Of a stretch of DNA of 64,000 nt, positions 24,511 to 32,622 are shown in pieces (within the stretch, counting starts at the first letter, position 1; every line of letters starts with the position of its first letter). Where the stretch lies: positions 558,001 to 622,000 of the forward strand of contig NZ_WEGH01000005.1 in NCBI RefSeq assembly GCF_009604375.1. The letters are read 5' to 3'. Position numbers and translations under genes: made by a program. Source of the DNA: Actinomadura macrotermitis. GTDB lineage: Bacteria; Actinomycetota; Actinomycetes; Streptosporangiales; Streptosporangiaceae. The notes beneath the pieces were generated by a model. The model worked only from the letters and a program-made list of their open reading frames with translations. It was not told the origin of the DNA and made no database searches.

Positions 24511-25902
24511 TCAGACCCGGACCCCGGCGAGGTCCGGTGCGCCCGCCTCCTCCTGCGCACGGGACTTGCGCAGGTAGCACGCCCAGGTCAAAGCGACGCA
24601 GACCGCGTAGAACCCGGCCAGCACCAGCAGCGCCGGGCCGATGCTCTTGGTCTGCTCGATCGAGATCCGGAAGGTCTGCTGGATCAGCACGCCGCCCGCC
24701 GCACCGATCGCGGAGATGATGCCGATGGCCGCGGCGGCCTGGCGGCGGCCCCGGGCGACCGCCTCGTCCACCGCGCCCGCCCGGGTGGCGTCCACCCCGG
24801 CCAGCGCCCGGTTGCGGAAGATCGCCGGGATCATCTTGTAGGTGGAGCCGTTGCCGAGCCCGGTGGTGAGGAACACCAGCAGGAACGCGGTGAGGAACAG
24901 CGGCCAGCTCTTGGCCTGCACCGCGTAGGCGACGACGGCGACGCCGAGGCCCATCGCGAAGAAGTTCACCATCGTCACCCGGGCGCCGCCGAGCCGGTCG
25001 GCCAGCCAGCCGCCGAACGGGCGGGCCAGCGAGCCGACGCACGCGCCGAGCCAGATGACGTTCGCGCCCTTGACGTCGGGGAACTGGTTCTTGATCAGCA
25101 CGCCGAAGCTGAACGAGTAGCCGATGAACGACCCGAACGTGCCGATGTACAGCACCGACATCACGATCGTCTGCCGGTCGCGGGCGCTCGCGGCCATCTC
25201 CCGCAGCGTGTACGAGGAGGTCGCCGTGGACAGGTTGTTCATGAACAGGTAGGCCAGCAGCGCCGCCAGCAGGATGAACGGCATCCACACCCAGCCGACC
25301 GCGACCAGGCCGAACGCCACGATCAGCGGCGGCATCGCCAGCTGCGTCACGCTCGTGCCGAGGTTGCCGCCGGCGGCGTTCAGCCCGAGCGGCAGGCCCT
25401 GCCGCGACGCCGGGTAGAAGTGGGTGATGTTGGCCATCGAGGAGGCGAAGTTCCCGCCGCCGAGCCCCGTCGTCGCCGCGATCAGCAGCAGCGCCCAGAA
25501 CGGGATGCCCGGATTGTTGATCGCGTAGACGAACGATCCGCACGGGATCAGCAGCAGCAGCGCGCTCACGATCGTGAAGTTGCGCCCGCCGAACCGCGCC
25601 GGCGCGAAAGTGTAGGGCACCCGCAGCGCCGCGCCGACCAGGTTGGGGGTCGTGGTCAGCCACAGCGTCTCGCCGACCGTCAGCTTGATCCCGGCGGCCG
25701 GCAGGTTGAGCACCGCGATGCTCCACAGCAGCCAGACCGAGAAGCCGAGGTGCTCGGTGATGATGGAGAAGACCAGGTTGCGGGTCGCGACCCGGCGGCC
25801 CGTCGCCGCCCAGAACCCCTCGTCGTCGGGCCTCCAGTCGTCGATCCAGCGCCGCCCCCGGGCCGGTGCGGGCGGGGCGGTCTTCTCGGTCAGCGCGGTC
25901 AT
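24511..25902 (-). CDS. narK: Nitrate/nitrite transporter NarK (MFS)
   Basis: This 463-residue, 12-helix transporter belongs to the nitrate/nitrite porter family. Family signatures are WLLWSIAVLNLPAAG, the helix 2 arginine region LRVPYTFAPARFGGRNFT, GGGNFASSMANITHFYPASRQG (the first nitrate signature) and AAGGNLGTSVTQL. The N terminus WRPDDEGFWAATGRRVATRNLVFSI is characteristic of actinobacterial NarK/NasA. It stands alone but close to nirBD, so it probably imports nitrate or nitrite for assimilation. A hairpin terminator follows. Confidence 0.92.
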   Translation of the reverse strand: MTALTEKTAPPAPARGRRWIDDWRPDDEGFWAATGRRVATRNLVFSIITEHLGFSVWLLWSIAVLNLPAAGIKLTVGETLWLTTTPNLVGAALRVPYTFAPARFGGRNFTIVSALLLLIPCGSFVYAINNPGIPFWALLLIAATTGLGGGNFASSMANITHFYPASRQGLPLGLNAAGGNLGTSVTQLAMPPLIVAFGLVAVGWVWMPFILLAALLAYLFMNNLSTATSSYTLREMAASARDRQTIVMSVLYIGTFGSFIGYSFSFGVLIKNQFPDVKGANVIWLGACVGSLARPFGGWLADRLGGARVTMVNFFAMGLGVAVVAYAVQAKSWPLFLTAFLLVFLTTGLGNGSTYKMIPAIFRNRALAGVDATRAGAVDEAVARGRRQAAAAIGIISAIGAAGGVLIQQTFRISIEQTKSIGPALLVLAGFYAVCVALTWACYLRKSRAQEEAGAPDLAGVRV

Positions 25903-26046
25903 GCCCTACCTCCGATGTCGGTGACAGTCCAGAAGGTAGGAACGCTGAGTTACGACCGGCGGCGCAGGGTGTGCACGGCTTGCTACATCCTGCGCACATC
26001 GGAAACATCGGCGTGTGAAAGGGCGGGCCGCACGCGCGGAACGGCG

Positions 26047-26682
26047 TCAGCGCGCGGCGGGGCCCTCCGGCCGCCGCGGCGACCGCCCCGACGAGCGCAG
26101 CACCGCCTCCCAGGGCTCGCCCCGCACCAGCGGCAGGTGCGGCACGCCCCAGTGCCAGGCGGGCACCAGCACCTCCGCGTCGCGCGGCCGGTAGTCCTCG
26201 CCGATCGTGCGCGCCAGGTCCCAGGCGTGCAGGTGCCACTCCACGCAGGCGGCCCCCGCGTGGTCGCCGACGGTGTACTTGGTGCCCCGGTAGACCAGGT
26301 GGGTGCGGTCCCACTGGTCGGGGATCAGGTCGGCGTAGGCGCCCGCCGACACGGTGAAGGCGGTGATGCGCCCCGGGCCCGGCTCGGCGGGCAGCACGGC
26401 GAGCTCGGCCGCGTTCTGCCGGGCCTGCCGGCGGATCAGCACCGCGGCCGCGCCCTCCCAGGCGAACAGCTTGGCCAGCCGGCTGTCGGGCGCGTCCTGC
26501 AGGTACTCCAGGTAGTTCTCCGCCACGCACCGCAGATGCCCGGCCAGCTCGATCGCCTGCCACTCGCCGCACGGGGTCGGCGCGTCCCAGGCGGTGACCC
26601 GGTCGGCCAGCGCGCGGATCGCCCGCACCCCGTCCCGGTAGCACTCAAGGACACGGTCGCGCTCGGGCGGCGTGTGCTCCAC
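26047..26682 (-). CDS. DinB/maleylpyruvate isomerase-type (mycothiol-dependent family) protein
   Basis: This 211-residue four-helix-bundle protein has TPCGEWQAIELAGHLRCV, with the first metal-ligand His, and EWHLHAWDLARTIG, with the paired metal-binding histidines, which together define the mycothiol-dependent DinB/MDMPI family. This supports a mycothiol-making actinobacterial host. The family includes thiol S-transferases and isomerases; the substrate here is not known. The C terminus is Arg/Pro-rich and disordered. A 21-bp palindrome lies about 170 bases upstream. Confidence 0.75.
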   Translation of the reverse strand: MEHTPPERDRVLECYRDGVRAIRALADRVTAWDAPTPCGEWQAIELAGHLRCVAENYLEYLQDAPDSRLAKLFAWEGAAAVLIRRQARQNAAELAVLPAEPGPGRITAFTVSAGAYADLIPDQWDRTHLVYRGTKYTVGDHAGAACVEWHLHAWDLARTIGEDYRPRDAEVLVPAWHWGVPHLPLVRGEPWEAVLRSSGRSPRRPEGPAAR

Positions 26683-26848
26683 CTGTTCGTTCTCCCCCGC
26701 GGTCAGAGCACCCTGCGACGCACCCGGCGACGTGATGCGGCCCCCTCGCCGGGACGCCCGCCGGCACCGCCGCGGCCGGCCGCGGGTGCGGGGCGTCCCG
26801 TCGTTCCCCCGAGGGGCAGAATCTCAGAGTTCGGCGGCCGGTGCCACC

Positions 26849-26869
26849 CGGGTGACACGGTGTCACCCG
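26849..26869. promoter_or_regulatory. 21-bp perfect palindrome, candidate operator
   Basis: Arms CGGGTGACAC and GTGTCACCCG around a single central G. It lies in the 223-base gap upstream of the DinB-type gene. Perfect symmetry of this length is typical of a dimeric repressor site. Confidence 0.45.
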
Positions 26870-26876
26870 CCCGATG

Positions 26877-26892
26877 TCACCGGCCCCGGTGA
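26877..26892 (-). terminator. Short hairpin after the 144-residue hypothetical gene
   Basis: 7-bp arms TCACCGG and CCGGTGA, with only two unpaired bases between them, 14 bases beyond the stop at 26906. The loop may open to four bases. It is a possible weak terminator, or a further half of the adjacent palindromic site. Confidence 0.35.
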
Positions 26893-26905
26893 TGTGCGGC
26901 CCCGG

Positions 26906-27340
26906 TCAGGCGACCCAGGCCGGCGGCACCGTCGCGGGACGGTCGCGGAAGCCGAGGCGGTGCTGCTCGCGGACGGTGCGCAGCCGGTCGATCTCGGCGG
27001 TCCACGGCTGCACGGCGGGCTTGGCCAGGCCCTTGCGGCGGTGGATCTCGGCGGCGCGGCGGGCCTTGGCGTCCTGCTCGTCCGCGGCGTAGCCCTTCGG
27101 GCCGATCTCGGCGCGCTCGGCGGCCTGCGCCGCCGCCAGGGCCCCGGTCAGCGCCCGGTCGAACGCCGACCGCAGCGCGGCGATCTCCTCGTCCGGGCCG
27201 CCCGCGGCCTGCGCGGCGCGCAGCGTCTCCTCGGCGCGGCCGGCGGCGGCGAGCCGGTCGCGGTACTCCCCCGCCAGCCGGCGGTCGGCCTCGTACGACC
27301 CGGCGACGTCCTTGTTCACCCGGCGGCGCGGCAGCGGCAT
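26906..27340 (-). CDS. Hypothetical helical protein
   Basis: This is a 144-residue charged protein with strong helix and coiled-coil character: AGEYRDRLAAAGRAEETLRAAQ, PDEEIAALRSAFDRALTGALAAAQAAERAEIG, and a basic segment DAKARRAAEIHRRKGLAKP. It has no cysteine, signal peptide or membrane helix. The start MPLPRRRV at 27340 has AGGAGTCGC upstream; six further codons are open but without such a site. It is divergent from tetR and shares the short intergenic region that holds operator copy 4, so it may be under the same repressor. Function unknown. Confidence 0.6.
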   Translation of the reverse strand: MPLPRRRVNKDVAGSYEADRRLAGEYRDRLAAAGRAEETLRAAQAAGGPDEEIAALRSAFDRALTGALAAAQAAERAEIGPKGYAADEQDAKARRAAEIHRRKGLAKPAVQPWTAEIDRLRTVREQHRLGFRDRPATVPPAWVA

Positions 27341-27433
27341 GTGCGACTCCTGAAACAACCGATCTTCGAAACCCGTCGGGGTCAGCGTACGCTCGGCGGC
27401 GGCGTGTTGTGACGGGGGACACCCCGTTCGCGG

Positions 27434-27450
27434 CCTTTACGCAGTAAGGT
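27434..27450. promoter_or_regulatory. 17-bp near-palindrome, candidate TetR operator (copy 4)
   Basis: CCTTTAC-GCA-GTAAGGT ends eight bases before the tetR ATG, the usual place for an autoregulatory TetR operator. This copy links the element seen at 3291, 14672 and 22800 to a specific regulator. Confidence 0.6.
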
Positions 27451-27458
27451 GAGGTCTC

Positions 27459-28034
27459 ATGGTCCGGCAACCGAGCATCAACGCCCAGAACCGCCCGCCG
27501 CTGTCCATCGAGCGGATCATCGAGGCGGCCCTGCACATCGTCGACGGGCAGGGCCTCGGCCGGCTCACCATGCGCCGCCTCGGCGACGCGCTGGAGGTCG
27601 AGGCGATGGCGATCTACCACCACCTGCCGCGCGGCAAGGAGCAGCTGCTGGACGGCCTGGTCGCGCACGTGGCCGCCGCGCCCGCCGACGAGCGCGGCGC
27701 GGCGGGCTGGCGGGACGCGCTGCGCCGCTGGTCGGTGTCCTACCGCGAGCGGCTGCTCGCCCACGCCGGGGTGCTGCCGCTGCTGGTCACCGGCCGCAAC
27801 CCCGCCGCCCTCGCGGCCACCACCGCCTCCCTGCGCGAGATCCTGCGCCGCGGCGGGATCCCCGAGGCGGGCGCGGCGGTCGCCGCGCACACCCTGCTCG
27901 GCTACGTGATCGGGCACACCGCGCTGGAGGTCCGCGGCCGCGCGCCCGCCGAGGCCGCCGAGGGGCCGGTCGACTGGGACGCCCGCTTCACCGCCGGCCT
28001 GAACCTGGTGCTGAACGCCGTCAACCCCGGCTAG
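27459..28034 (+). CDS. TetR-family transcriptional regulator
   Basis: This 191-residue repressor has its N-terminal helix-turn-helix in residues 16-65 (LSIERIIEAALHIVDGQGLGRLTMRRLGDALEVEAMAIYHHLPRGKEQLLDGL). The HHLPRGKEQLLDG form of helix 4 and a C-terminal helical ligand domain resemble TetR proteins that control efflux or stress genes. The palindrome eight bases upstream suggests autoregulation. Its stop shares the tetranucleotide CTAG with the stop of the convergent lutC gene, so the two coding regions overlap by four bases. Confidence 0.9.
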   Translation: MVRQPSINAQNRPPLSIERIIEAALHIVDGQGLGRLTMRRLGDALEVEAMAIYHHLPRGKEQLLDGLVAHVAAAPADERGAAGWRDALRRWSVSYRERLLAHAGVLPLLVTGRNPAALAATTASLREILRRGGIPEAGAAVAAHTLLGYVIGHTALEVRGRAPAEAAEGPVDWDARFTAGLNLVLNAVNPG

Positions 28035-28675
28035 CAGAGCGGCCCGTCGACGATCAGCACCTCCAGGACGCGCGGGCCGTGCACGCCCTCCACCCGCGCC
28101 ATCTCGATGTCGCTGGTCGCCGACGGGCCGCTGATCCAGGTCAGCGGCCGGACCGGGTCCAGGCGGGCGACCGCCTCGGGCACCGTGCCGACGATCTGGT
28201 CGGCGTGCACCACGCACAGGTGGTGGTCGGGCACCAGGGTGAGGGCGCGGCGGCCCTGGCCGCGGCCGCCGTCCAGCACGATCGTGCCGGTCTGCGCGAT
28301 CGCCACGGCGCAGCCGGTGACCACGCCGTCCATGCCGTCCAGCGCGCCGGCCGGGATCGGCGGGGCGTCGGCGACGGCCTGCACCCCCTCCAGCTCGGCG
28401 AGCCAGCCGTAGGGCAGGTCCGCCGGGACGGCGATGCGCGCGGCCCCGCGGCCCCACAGCGCGGCGGCGACGGCGGTGGCCACCTCGTCGGCGCCGACGT
28501 GCCGGACCGAGGCGCGGTACTCGGCGACCCGCTCGGAGAACAGGGCGACGACGTCGGCGCGGTCGGCGGGCTCGGCCAGACGGCGCCGGTAGCCGCGCGG
28601 GACCTCCACCGGGGTGCCGCGCGCCGGGCCGAGCGCGGCGCGCACCCGGCCGAGCACCTTCTCCCTGGAGTTCAC
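28031..28675 (-). CDS. lutC: Lactate utilisation protein LutC
   Basis: This 214-residue LUD-domain protein is the third gene of lutABC, which oxidises L-lactate to pyruvate. Typical segments are GCAVAIAQTGTIVLDGG and LTLVPDHHLCVVHADQIVGTVPEA near the C terminus, followed by ISGPSATSDIEMARVEGVHGPRVLEVLIVD. The GTG at 28675 overlaps the lutB stop (GTGA). No cofactor site is seen. The stop overlaps that of tetR on the other strand. Confidence 0.92.
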   Translation of the reverse strand: MNSREKVLGRVRAALGPARGTPVEVPRGYRRRLAEPADRADVVALFSERVAEYRASVRHVGADEVATAVAAALWGRGAARIAVPADLPYGWLAELEGVQAVADAPPIPAGALDGMDGVVTGCAVAIAQTGTIVLDGGRGQGRRALTLVPDHHLCVVHADQIVGTVPEAVARLDPVRPLTWISGPSATSDIEMARVEGVHGPRVLEVLIVDGPLC

Positions 28676-30111
28676 CGGCCCCCCTCGCGCTCGCGCCACC
28701 AGGCCCGGAAGCTCTGCGCGGGCGGCGCCGGCAGGTCGCGGGCGTCGCTCCACTTGCCGAGCGGGCCGGGCAGCCGCCGGATCCGGCCGCCGCGCGACAG
28801 CAGCCGCGCCCAGCGGGTGCCGCGGCGCAGCGCGGCCTCGTAGCGGCGCGGATCGGCCATCGTCCAGGCGGCGGTGCGCATCAGCGCCAGCTCCGGCGTC
28901 GGCACCGGGCGGTGCCGGCGCGCCTCGACGACCTCGCCGCGCAGGTGCACCAGGATCTCCGGGATGTCGATCTTGACGGGGCACAGGTCGGTGCAGGCCC
29001 CGCACAGGGTGGAGGCGAACGGCAGCGACGCCGGCTGCGCGGCCTTCACGCCGCGCAGCTGCGGGGTGAGGATCGCGCCGATCGGCCCGGGGTAGACCGA
29101 GCCGTAGGCGTGGCCGCCGGTCCGCTCGTAGACCGGGCACACGTTCAGGCAGGCCGAGCAGCGGATGCAGCGCAGCGCGGCGCGGCCCACCTCGTCGGCC
29201 AGCGCCTTGGTGCGGCCGTTGTCGAGCAGCACCAGGTGGAACTCGCGGGGGCCGTCGCCGGGGGTGACGCCGGTCCAGGTGGAGGTGTAGGGGTTCATCC
29301 GCTCGCCGGTGGACGAGCGCGGCAGCAGCTGCAGGAAGACCTCCAGGTCCTCCCAGGTCGGCACGACCTTCTCGATCCCGGCGACGGTGATCAGGGTCTC
29401 GGGCAGCGTCAGGCACATCCGGCCGTTGCCCTCGGACTCCAGCACCACCATGGTGCCGGTCTCGGCGACCATGAAGTTGGCGCCCGAGACCGCCACCTCG
29501 GCCGCCAGGAACCGCTCGCGCAGGTAGGCGCGGGCGGCGGCGGCCAGGGCAGCGGGCTCGTCGGTGAGGTCGGCCGGGGCGCCGGGCATCGCGCGCAGGA
29601 ACAGCTCGCGGATCTGCGCCCGGTTGCGGTGGATCGCCGGGACCAGGATGTGCGAGGGCCGGTCGTCGCCCAGCTGGACGATCAGCTCGGCCAGGTCGGT
29701 CTCGCGGGCGGTGATCCCGGCCGCGGCCAGGGCCTCGTTCAGCCCGATCTCCTGCGTCACCATCGACTTGACCTTGACGACCTCGCGCTGGCCCGTCGCC
29801 CGCACCAGCCGGGTGACGATCCGGTTGGCCTCGGCGGCGGTCGCCGCCCAGTGCACGGTGCCGCCGGCGTCGGTGACGGCGCGCTCCAGCTCCTCCAGGT
29901 AGCGGTCCAGGTTCAGCAGCGTCCGGTCCTTGATCGCGGCCCCGGCGGCGCGCAGCTCCTCCCAGTCGGGCAGCTCCCCCGCGGCGGCGGCGCGCCGCTC
30001 CCGGATCGTCGCGGTGGCGTTGTGCAGGTTGCGGCGCAGCTGGGTGTCGGCGAGCGCGGCGCGCGCCGCGTCGGCGAACTTCGGCGGCGGCGTCCCGGCG
30101 GGCGCGGTCAC
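28672..30111 (-). CDS. lutB: Lactate utilisation iron-sulfur protein LutB
   Basis: This 479-residue protein has an N-terminal LUD domain (VKSMVTQEIGLNEAL; NFMVAETGTMVVLESEGNGR) followed by a pair of [4Fe-4S] motifs, CIRCSACLNVCPVYER and CGACTDLCPVKIDIPE. A C-terminal DUF3390-type extension ends in PPAQSFRAWWRERE. It carries electrons from lactate oxidation. It starts with GTG at 30111, overlapping the lutA stop, and its own stop overlaps lutC, so the three are strictly coupled. Confidence 0.94.
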   Translation of the reverse strand: MTAPAGTPPPKFADAARAALADTQLRRNLHNATATIRERRAAAAGELPDWEELRAAGAAIKDRTLLNLDRYLEELERAVTDAGGTVHWAATAAEANRIVTRLVRATGQREVVKVKSMVTQEIGLNEALAAAGITARETDLAELIVQLGDDRPSHILVPAIHRNRAQIRELFLRAMPGAPADLTDEPAALAAAARAYLRERFLAAEVAVSGANFMVAETGTMVVLESEGNGRMCLTLPETLITVAGIEKVVPTWEDLEVFLQLLPRSSTGERMNPYTSTWTGVTPGDGPREFHLVLLDNGRTKALADEVGRAALRCIRCSACLNVCPVYERTGGHAYGSVYPGPIGAILTPQLRGVKAAQPASLPFASTLCGACTDLCPVKIDIPEILVHLRGEVVEARRHRPVPTPELALMRTAAWTMADPRRYEAALRRGTRWARLLSRGGRIRRLPGPLGKWSDARDLPAPPAQSFRAWWREREGGR

Positions 30112-30851
30112 GGCGTCCCCTCCTTCGCCGCCTCGGTCGCGGCGAGGATCTCGGCCAGGTGCATGACCCGCACCCCCGAGCGCAGCCGCGACAGCGCCCC
30201 GCCGATGTGGGAGAGGCAGGAGTTGTCCACCGCGCACACCACGTCGGCGGCGGTGTCGCGGATGTGACGGACCTTGTCGGCGACCATCGCCACCGACACG
30301 TCGGAGTTCTTCACCGCGAACGTGCCGCCGAACCCGCAGCACTCCCCGGCGGCGGGCAGCGCGACCAGGTCCAGGCCCCGCACGGCGCGCAGCAGCCGCA
30401 GCGGCCGGTCGCCGACGCCGAGCATCCGCATCGAGTGGCAGGTCGGGTGGTAGGTGACGCGGTGCGGGAAGTAGGCGCCGACGTCGGTGACGCCGAGGAC
30501 GTCGACCAGGAACTCGGTCAGCTCGTAGACCGCCAGCCCCTCGGCCGCGCGGGCGAGGCCCGGGTCCCCCGCGGCGCGGGCGATGCGCGGGTAGGCCTCG
30601 CGGACGGTGGTCGCGCACGACGCCGACGGCGTCACCACCGCGCCGGCGCCGCCGAACACGCCGGTGAAGGCGCGCGCGAGCTCGGCCGCCTCCTGCCGGT
30701 ACCCGGTGTTCCAGTGCATCTGGCCGCAGCAGGTCTGCCCGGCCGGGAACACGACCTGGTGCCCGAGACGCTCCAGCAGCCGGACGACCGCGCGGCCGGT
30801 GCCGGGGAACATCGCGTCGTTGAAGCACGCGACGAACAACTCGACCCGCAT
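30108..30851 (-). CDS. lutA: Lactate utilisation protein LutA ((Fe-S)-binding CCG-domain)
   Basis: This 247-residue protein has two cysteine-rich CCG domains: GQTCCGQMHWNTGY with PSASCATTV in the first half, and YHPTCHSMRMLG with AGECCGFGGTFAVKN and DNSCLSHIGG in the second. These bind iron-sulfur clusters in the LutABC lactate oxidase complex. It is the first gene of the operon. The lutA leader is the gene-free stretch to its right, where no clear operator was found. Confidence 0.94.
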   Translation of the reverse strand: MRVELFVACFNDAMFPGTGRAVVRLLERLGHQVVFPAGQTCCGQMHWNTGYRQEAAELARAFTGVFGGAGAVVTPSASCATTVREAYPRIARAAGDPGLARAAEGLAVYELTEFLVDVLGVTDVGAYFPHRVTYHPTCHSMRMLGVGDRPLRLLRAVRGLDLVALPAAGECCGFGGTFAVKNSDVSVAMVADKVRHIRDTAADVVCAVDNSCLSHIGGALSRLRSGVRVMHLAEILAATEAAKEGTP

Positions 30852-31182
30852 CCGGCCTCACCCCCGCGGGACATCGTACGAGGCGGCGGCCGTTTCGGTG
30901 GGAGGATCGCGCCGCGCGTCCCCGCCCGCCGGTCATGGACGCGTGAACCGCACCGGCCGAAAGATTTGCCGATCGGACAGCGTGTCGTACTCGACCCGTT
31001 ATCCCGCCAAGGGCACGCTATGTCCAGCACCACAGGGTGAGACGGATCACAGCGGACCGGTCCCCCGGTACCAAGGGACAACCGTCCCAACGGGCTATGG
31101 CCGGACCACCATGAACCGTTCCACACTGGGGTGCGTCATAAGAGACAACATCACCGCGTAGTCGAAGACCGGAGGCACGCCG
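30852..31182. other. Gene-free stretch between lutA and the DUF5999 gene
   Basis: 331 bases between divergent genes, so it must hold both promoters. Less GC-rich patches lie around 30960-31010 and 31110-31160. GGAGG ends eight bases before the DUF5999 start. I see no clear palindrome, riboswitch or further ORF. Confidence 0.4.
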
Positions 31183-31386
31183 ATGTGCCCGCACCAGACA
31201 CCCTGTCCCTCTCCTGACGGACCGAACCGCGACGCCGCGCGCACGGTCGCCTGCCACCCCGAACAGGGGTGGAGCCTGCTGTGCAACGGTGTGGTGCTGT
31301 TCGAGGACACCGGTGAGCTGCTGCCCGACGGGGCGATCATCGCACCGCACCGGCCGACCGACCTCGGGGTCGCCTCGGCCGCCTGA
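31183..31386 (+). CDS. DUF5999-type micro-protein
   Basis: This 67-residue protein is widespread and very conserved in actinomycetes. The signature is seen from MCPHQTPCPSPDGPNRDAA through ACHPEQGWSLLCNGVVLFED to TGELLPDGAIIAPHRP. Three or four conserved cysteines (Cys2, Cys8, Cys26, Cys36) suggest metal binding or a disulfide. GGAGGCACGCCG precedes the ATG. Its role is unknown. The family name is given from memory of the characteristic WSLLCNGVVLFEDTGELLPD core. A hairpin terminator follows. Confidence 0.85.
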   Translation: MCPHQTPCPSPDGPNRDAARTVACHPEQGWSLLCNGVVLFEDTGELLPDGAIIAPHRPTDLGVASAA

Positions 31387-31456
31387 ACCGGCCCTCCGCA
31401 CGGGGGACTAGTTCCAAAGGGTGATCGTCTCGGGGGCCATGCCCATCGGTCCGGCG

Positions 31457-31484
31457 CCTCTGGACCCGCTCACGGGTCCAGAGG
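31457..31484. terminator. Hairpin terminator between the DUF5999 and hydrolase genes
   Basis: Perfect 11-bp arms CCTCTGGACCC and GGGTCCAGAGG around a six-base loop, with CCCCTTTT shortly after on the plus strand. It probably ends the DUF5999 transcript and, from the other side, that of the hydrolase. Confidence 0.75.
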
Positions 31485-31505
31485 AACCGCACCCCTTTTC
31501 GTCCA

Positions 31506-32135
31506 TCACGTCCGTTCCGCGAACACCTCGCCCGCGGGCCGCCCGGCGGCCCAGCGGCGCAGCCACGGCTCCACCGCCGTCCCCACGGCATCCGGATCCT
31601 TTGCCAGTTCATGGCGCTCCCCCGGCAGGACCCGCACCTCGGCCGCGTCGGCCGGGTCCGGCACCCCGAAGGGGTCCCGGTCCCCGTTGACGACCAGCAC
31701 GGGCACCCCCGCCGAACGCAGCTCCTCCGCCCGCGACTTCTCCGGCCTGCCCGGCGGGTGCAGCGGGAACGCCAGCGCGACGACGCCGGCCGCCCCGGCC
31801 GCCCGCGCCGTCCGGCACGCCACCCGCGCCCCGTTGCTCCGCCCGCCCTGCACCAGCGGCAGATCGCCGAAGCGGTCCCGCAGCACCGCGACGATCTCCA
31901 GCCACGCCTCGTCCTGCCGCACCGCCGAGCCGGGCGCGCGGCGCCCCGCCTTGCGGAACGGCTGCAGCACCCGGGCGACGGCGCCGCCGAGCCCGAGCGC
32001 GGCCGCCCGGACGGCCAGCAGGTCGGCGGCGTCCACTCCCCCGTTGGAGCCGTGCGTGAGCACCAGCAGGAAGGACGGGCGGTCCGGCGCGTCCAGGACG
32101 ACCTCGGCCGGCCCGTGCGAGGTGGCGATCTCCAT
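31506..32135 (-). CDS. Alpha/beta-hydrolase (TEX30/KANL3-like)
   Basis: This 209-residue hydrolase has the oxyanion region LVLTHGSNGGVD, the nucleophile elbow GGRSNGAR (Ser in the G-x-S-x-G-like turn), the acid in VNGDRDPFG and the histidine in LPGERHEL. The GRSNGAR elbow and LAFPLHPPGRPEKSR are typical of the small TEX30-like hydrolases. The ATG at 32135 is used; it is divergent from the PPOX gene with 54 bases between. Substrate unknown. Confidence 0.8.
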   Translation of the reverse strand: MEIATSHGPAEVVLDAPDRPSFLLVLTHGSNGGVDAADLLAVRAAALGLGGAVARVLQPFRKAGRRAPGSAVRQDEAWLEIVAVLRDRFGDLPLVQGGRSNGARVACRTARAAGAAGVVALAFPLHPPGRPEKSRAEELRSAGVPVLVVNGDRDPFGVPDPADAAEVRVLPGERHELAKDPDAVGTAVEPWLRRWAAGRPAGEVFAERT

Positions 32136-32189
32136 GGCGGTCACGCTACCGCCCGCGTGCGGGGGCGCGGACCTGGGCAGACCCACCCC

Positions 32190-32615
32190 ATGGAGATCAT
32201 GAAAGAGGACGAGTGGCGCGACTTCGTGCGGCAGGGCACCCGGACCGGCAAGGCCGCCGTCGTCCGCGCCGACGGATCGCCGCACGTGACCCCGGTGTGG
32301 TTCGTGCTGGACGGCGACGAGCTGCTCTTCAACACCGGCGCCGACAGCCTCAAGGGCCGCGCCCTCGCCCGCGACCCGCGGGTGTCGGTCTGCGTCGAGG
32401 ACGACACGCCGCCCTTCTCCTTCGTCACCCTCTCCGGCGAGGTGACGCTGGAGCGCGACCCGGCGGCGATGCTGCCCTGGTCGATCCGGATCGGCGCCCG
32501 CTACATGGGCGCCGGCCGGGGCGAGGAGTTCGGCCGCCGCAACGCGGTGCCCGGCGAGCTGCTGGTCCGGATGCGGATCACCCACGTGGTCGCGCAGCGC
32601 GCGGTCGCGGCCTGA
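32190..32615 (+). CDS. PPOX-class F420-dependent oxidoreductase
   Basis: This 141-residue split-barrel flavin/deazaflavin protein shows KAAVVRADGSPHVTPVWFVLDGDELLFNTGADSLKGRALARDPRVSVCVEDD, the cofactor-binding pattern of actinobacterial PPOX F420 enzymes. It opens with EDEWRDFVRQGTRTGKAA, also typical. Length fits the family. It is convergent with a TPR protein gene, with seven bases between the stops. The substrate is unknown. Confidence 0.85.
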   Translation: MEIMKEDEWRDFVRQGTRTGKAAVVRADGSPHVTPVWFVLDGDELLFNTGADSLKGRALARDPRVSVCVEDDTPPFSFVTLSGEVTLERDPAAMLPWSIRIGARYMGAGRGEEFGRRNAVPGELLVRMRITHVVAQRAVAA

Positions 32616-32622
32616 GCCGCGG

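Noticed and set aside
25903..26046. GlnR site upstream of narK
   Set aside because: GTAAC and GAAAC half sites can be picked out, but without the regular 11-base spacing seen before nirB.
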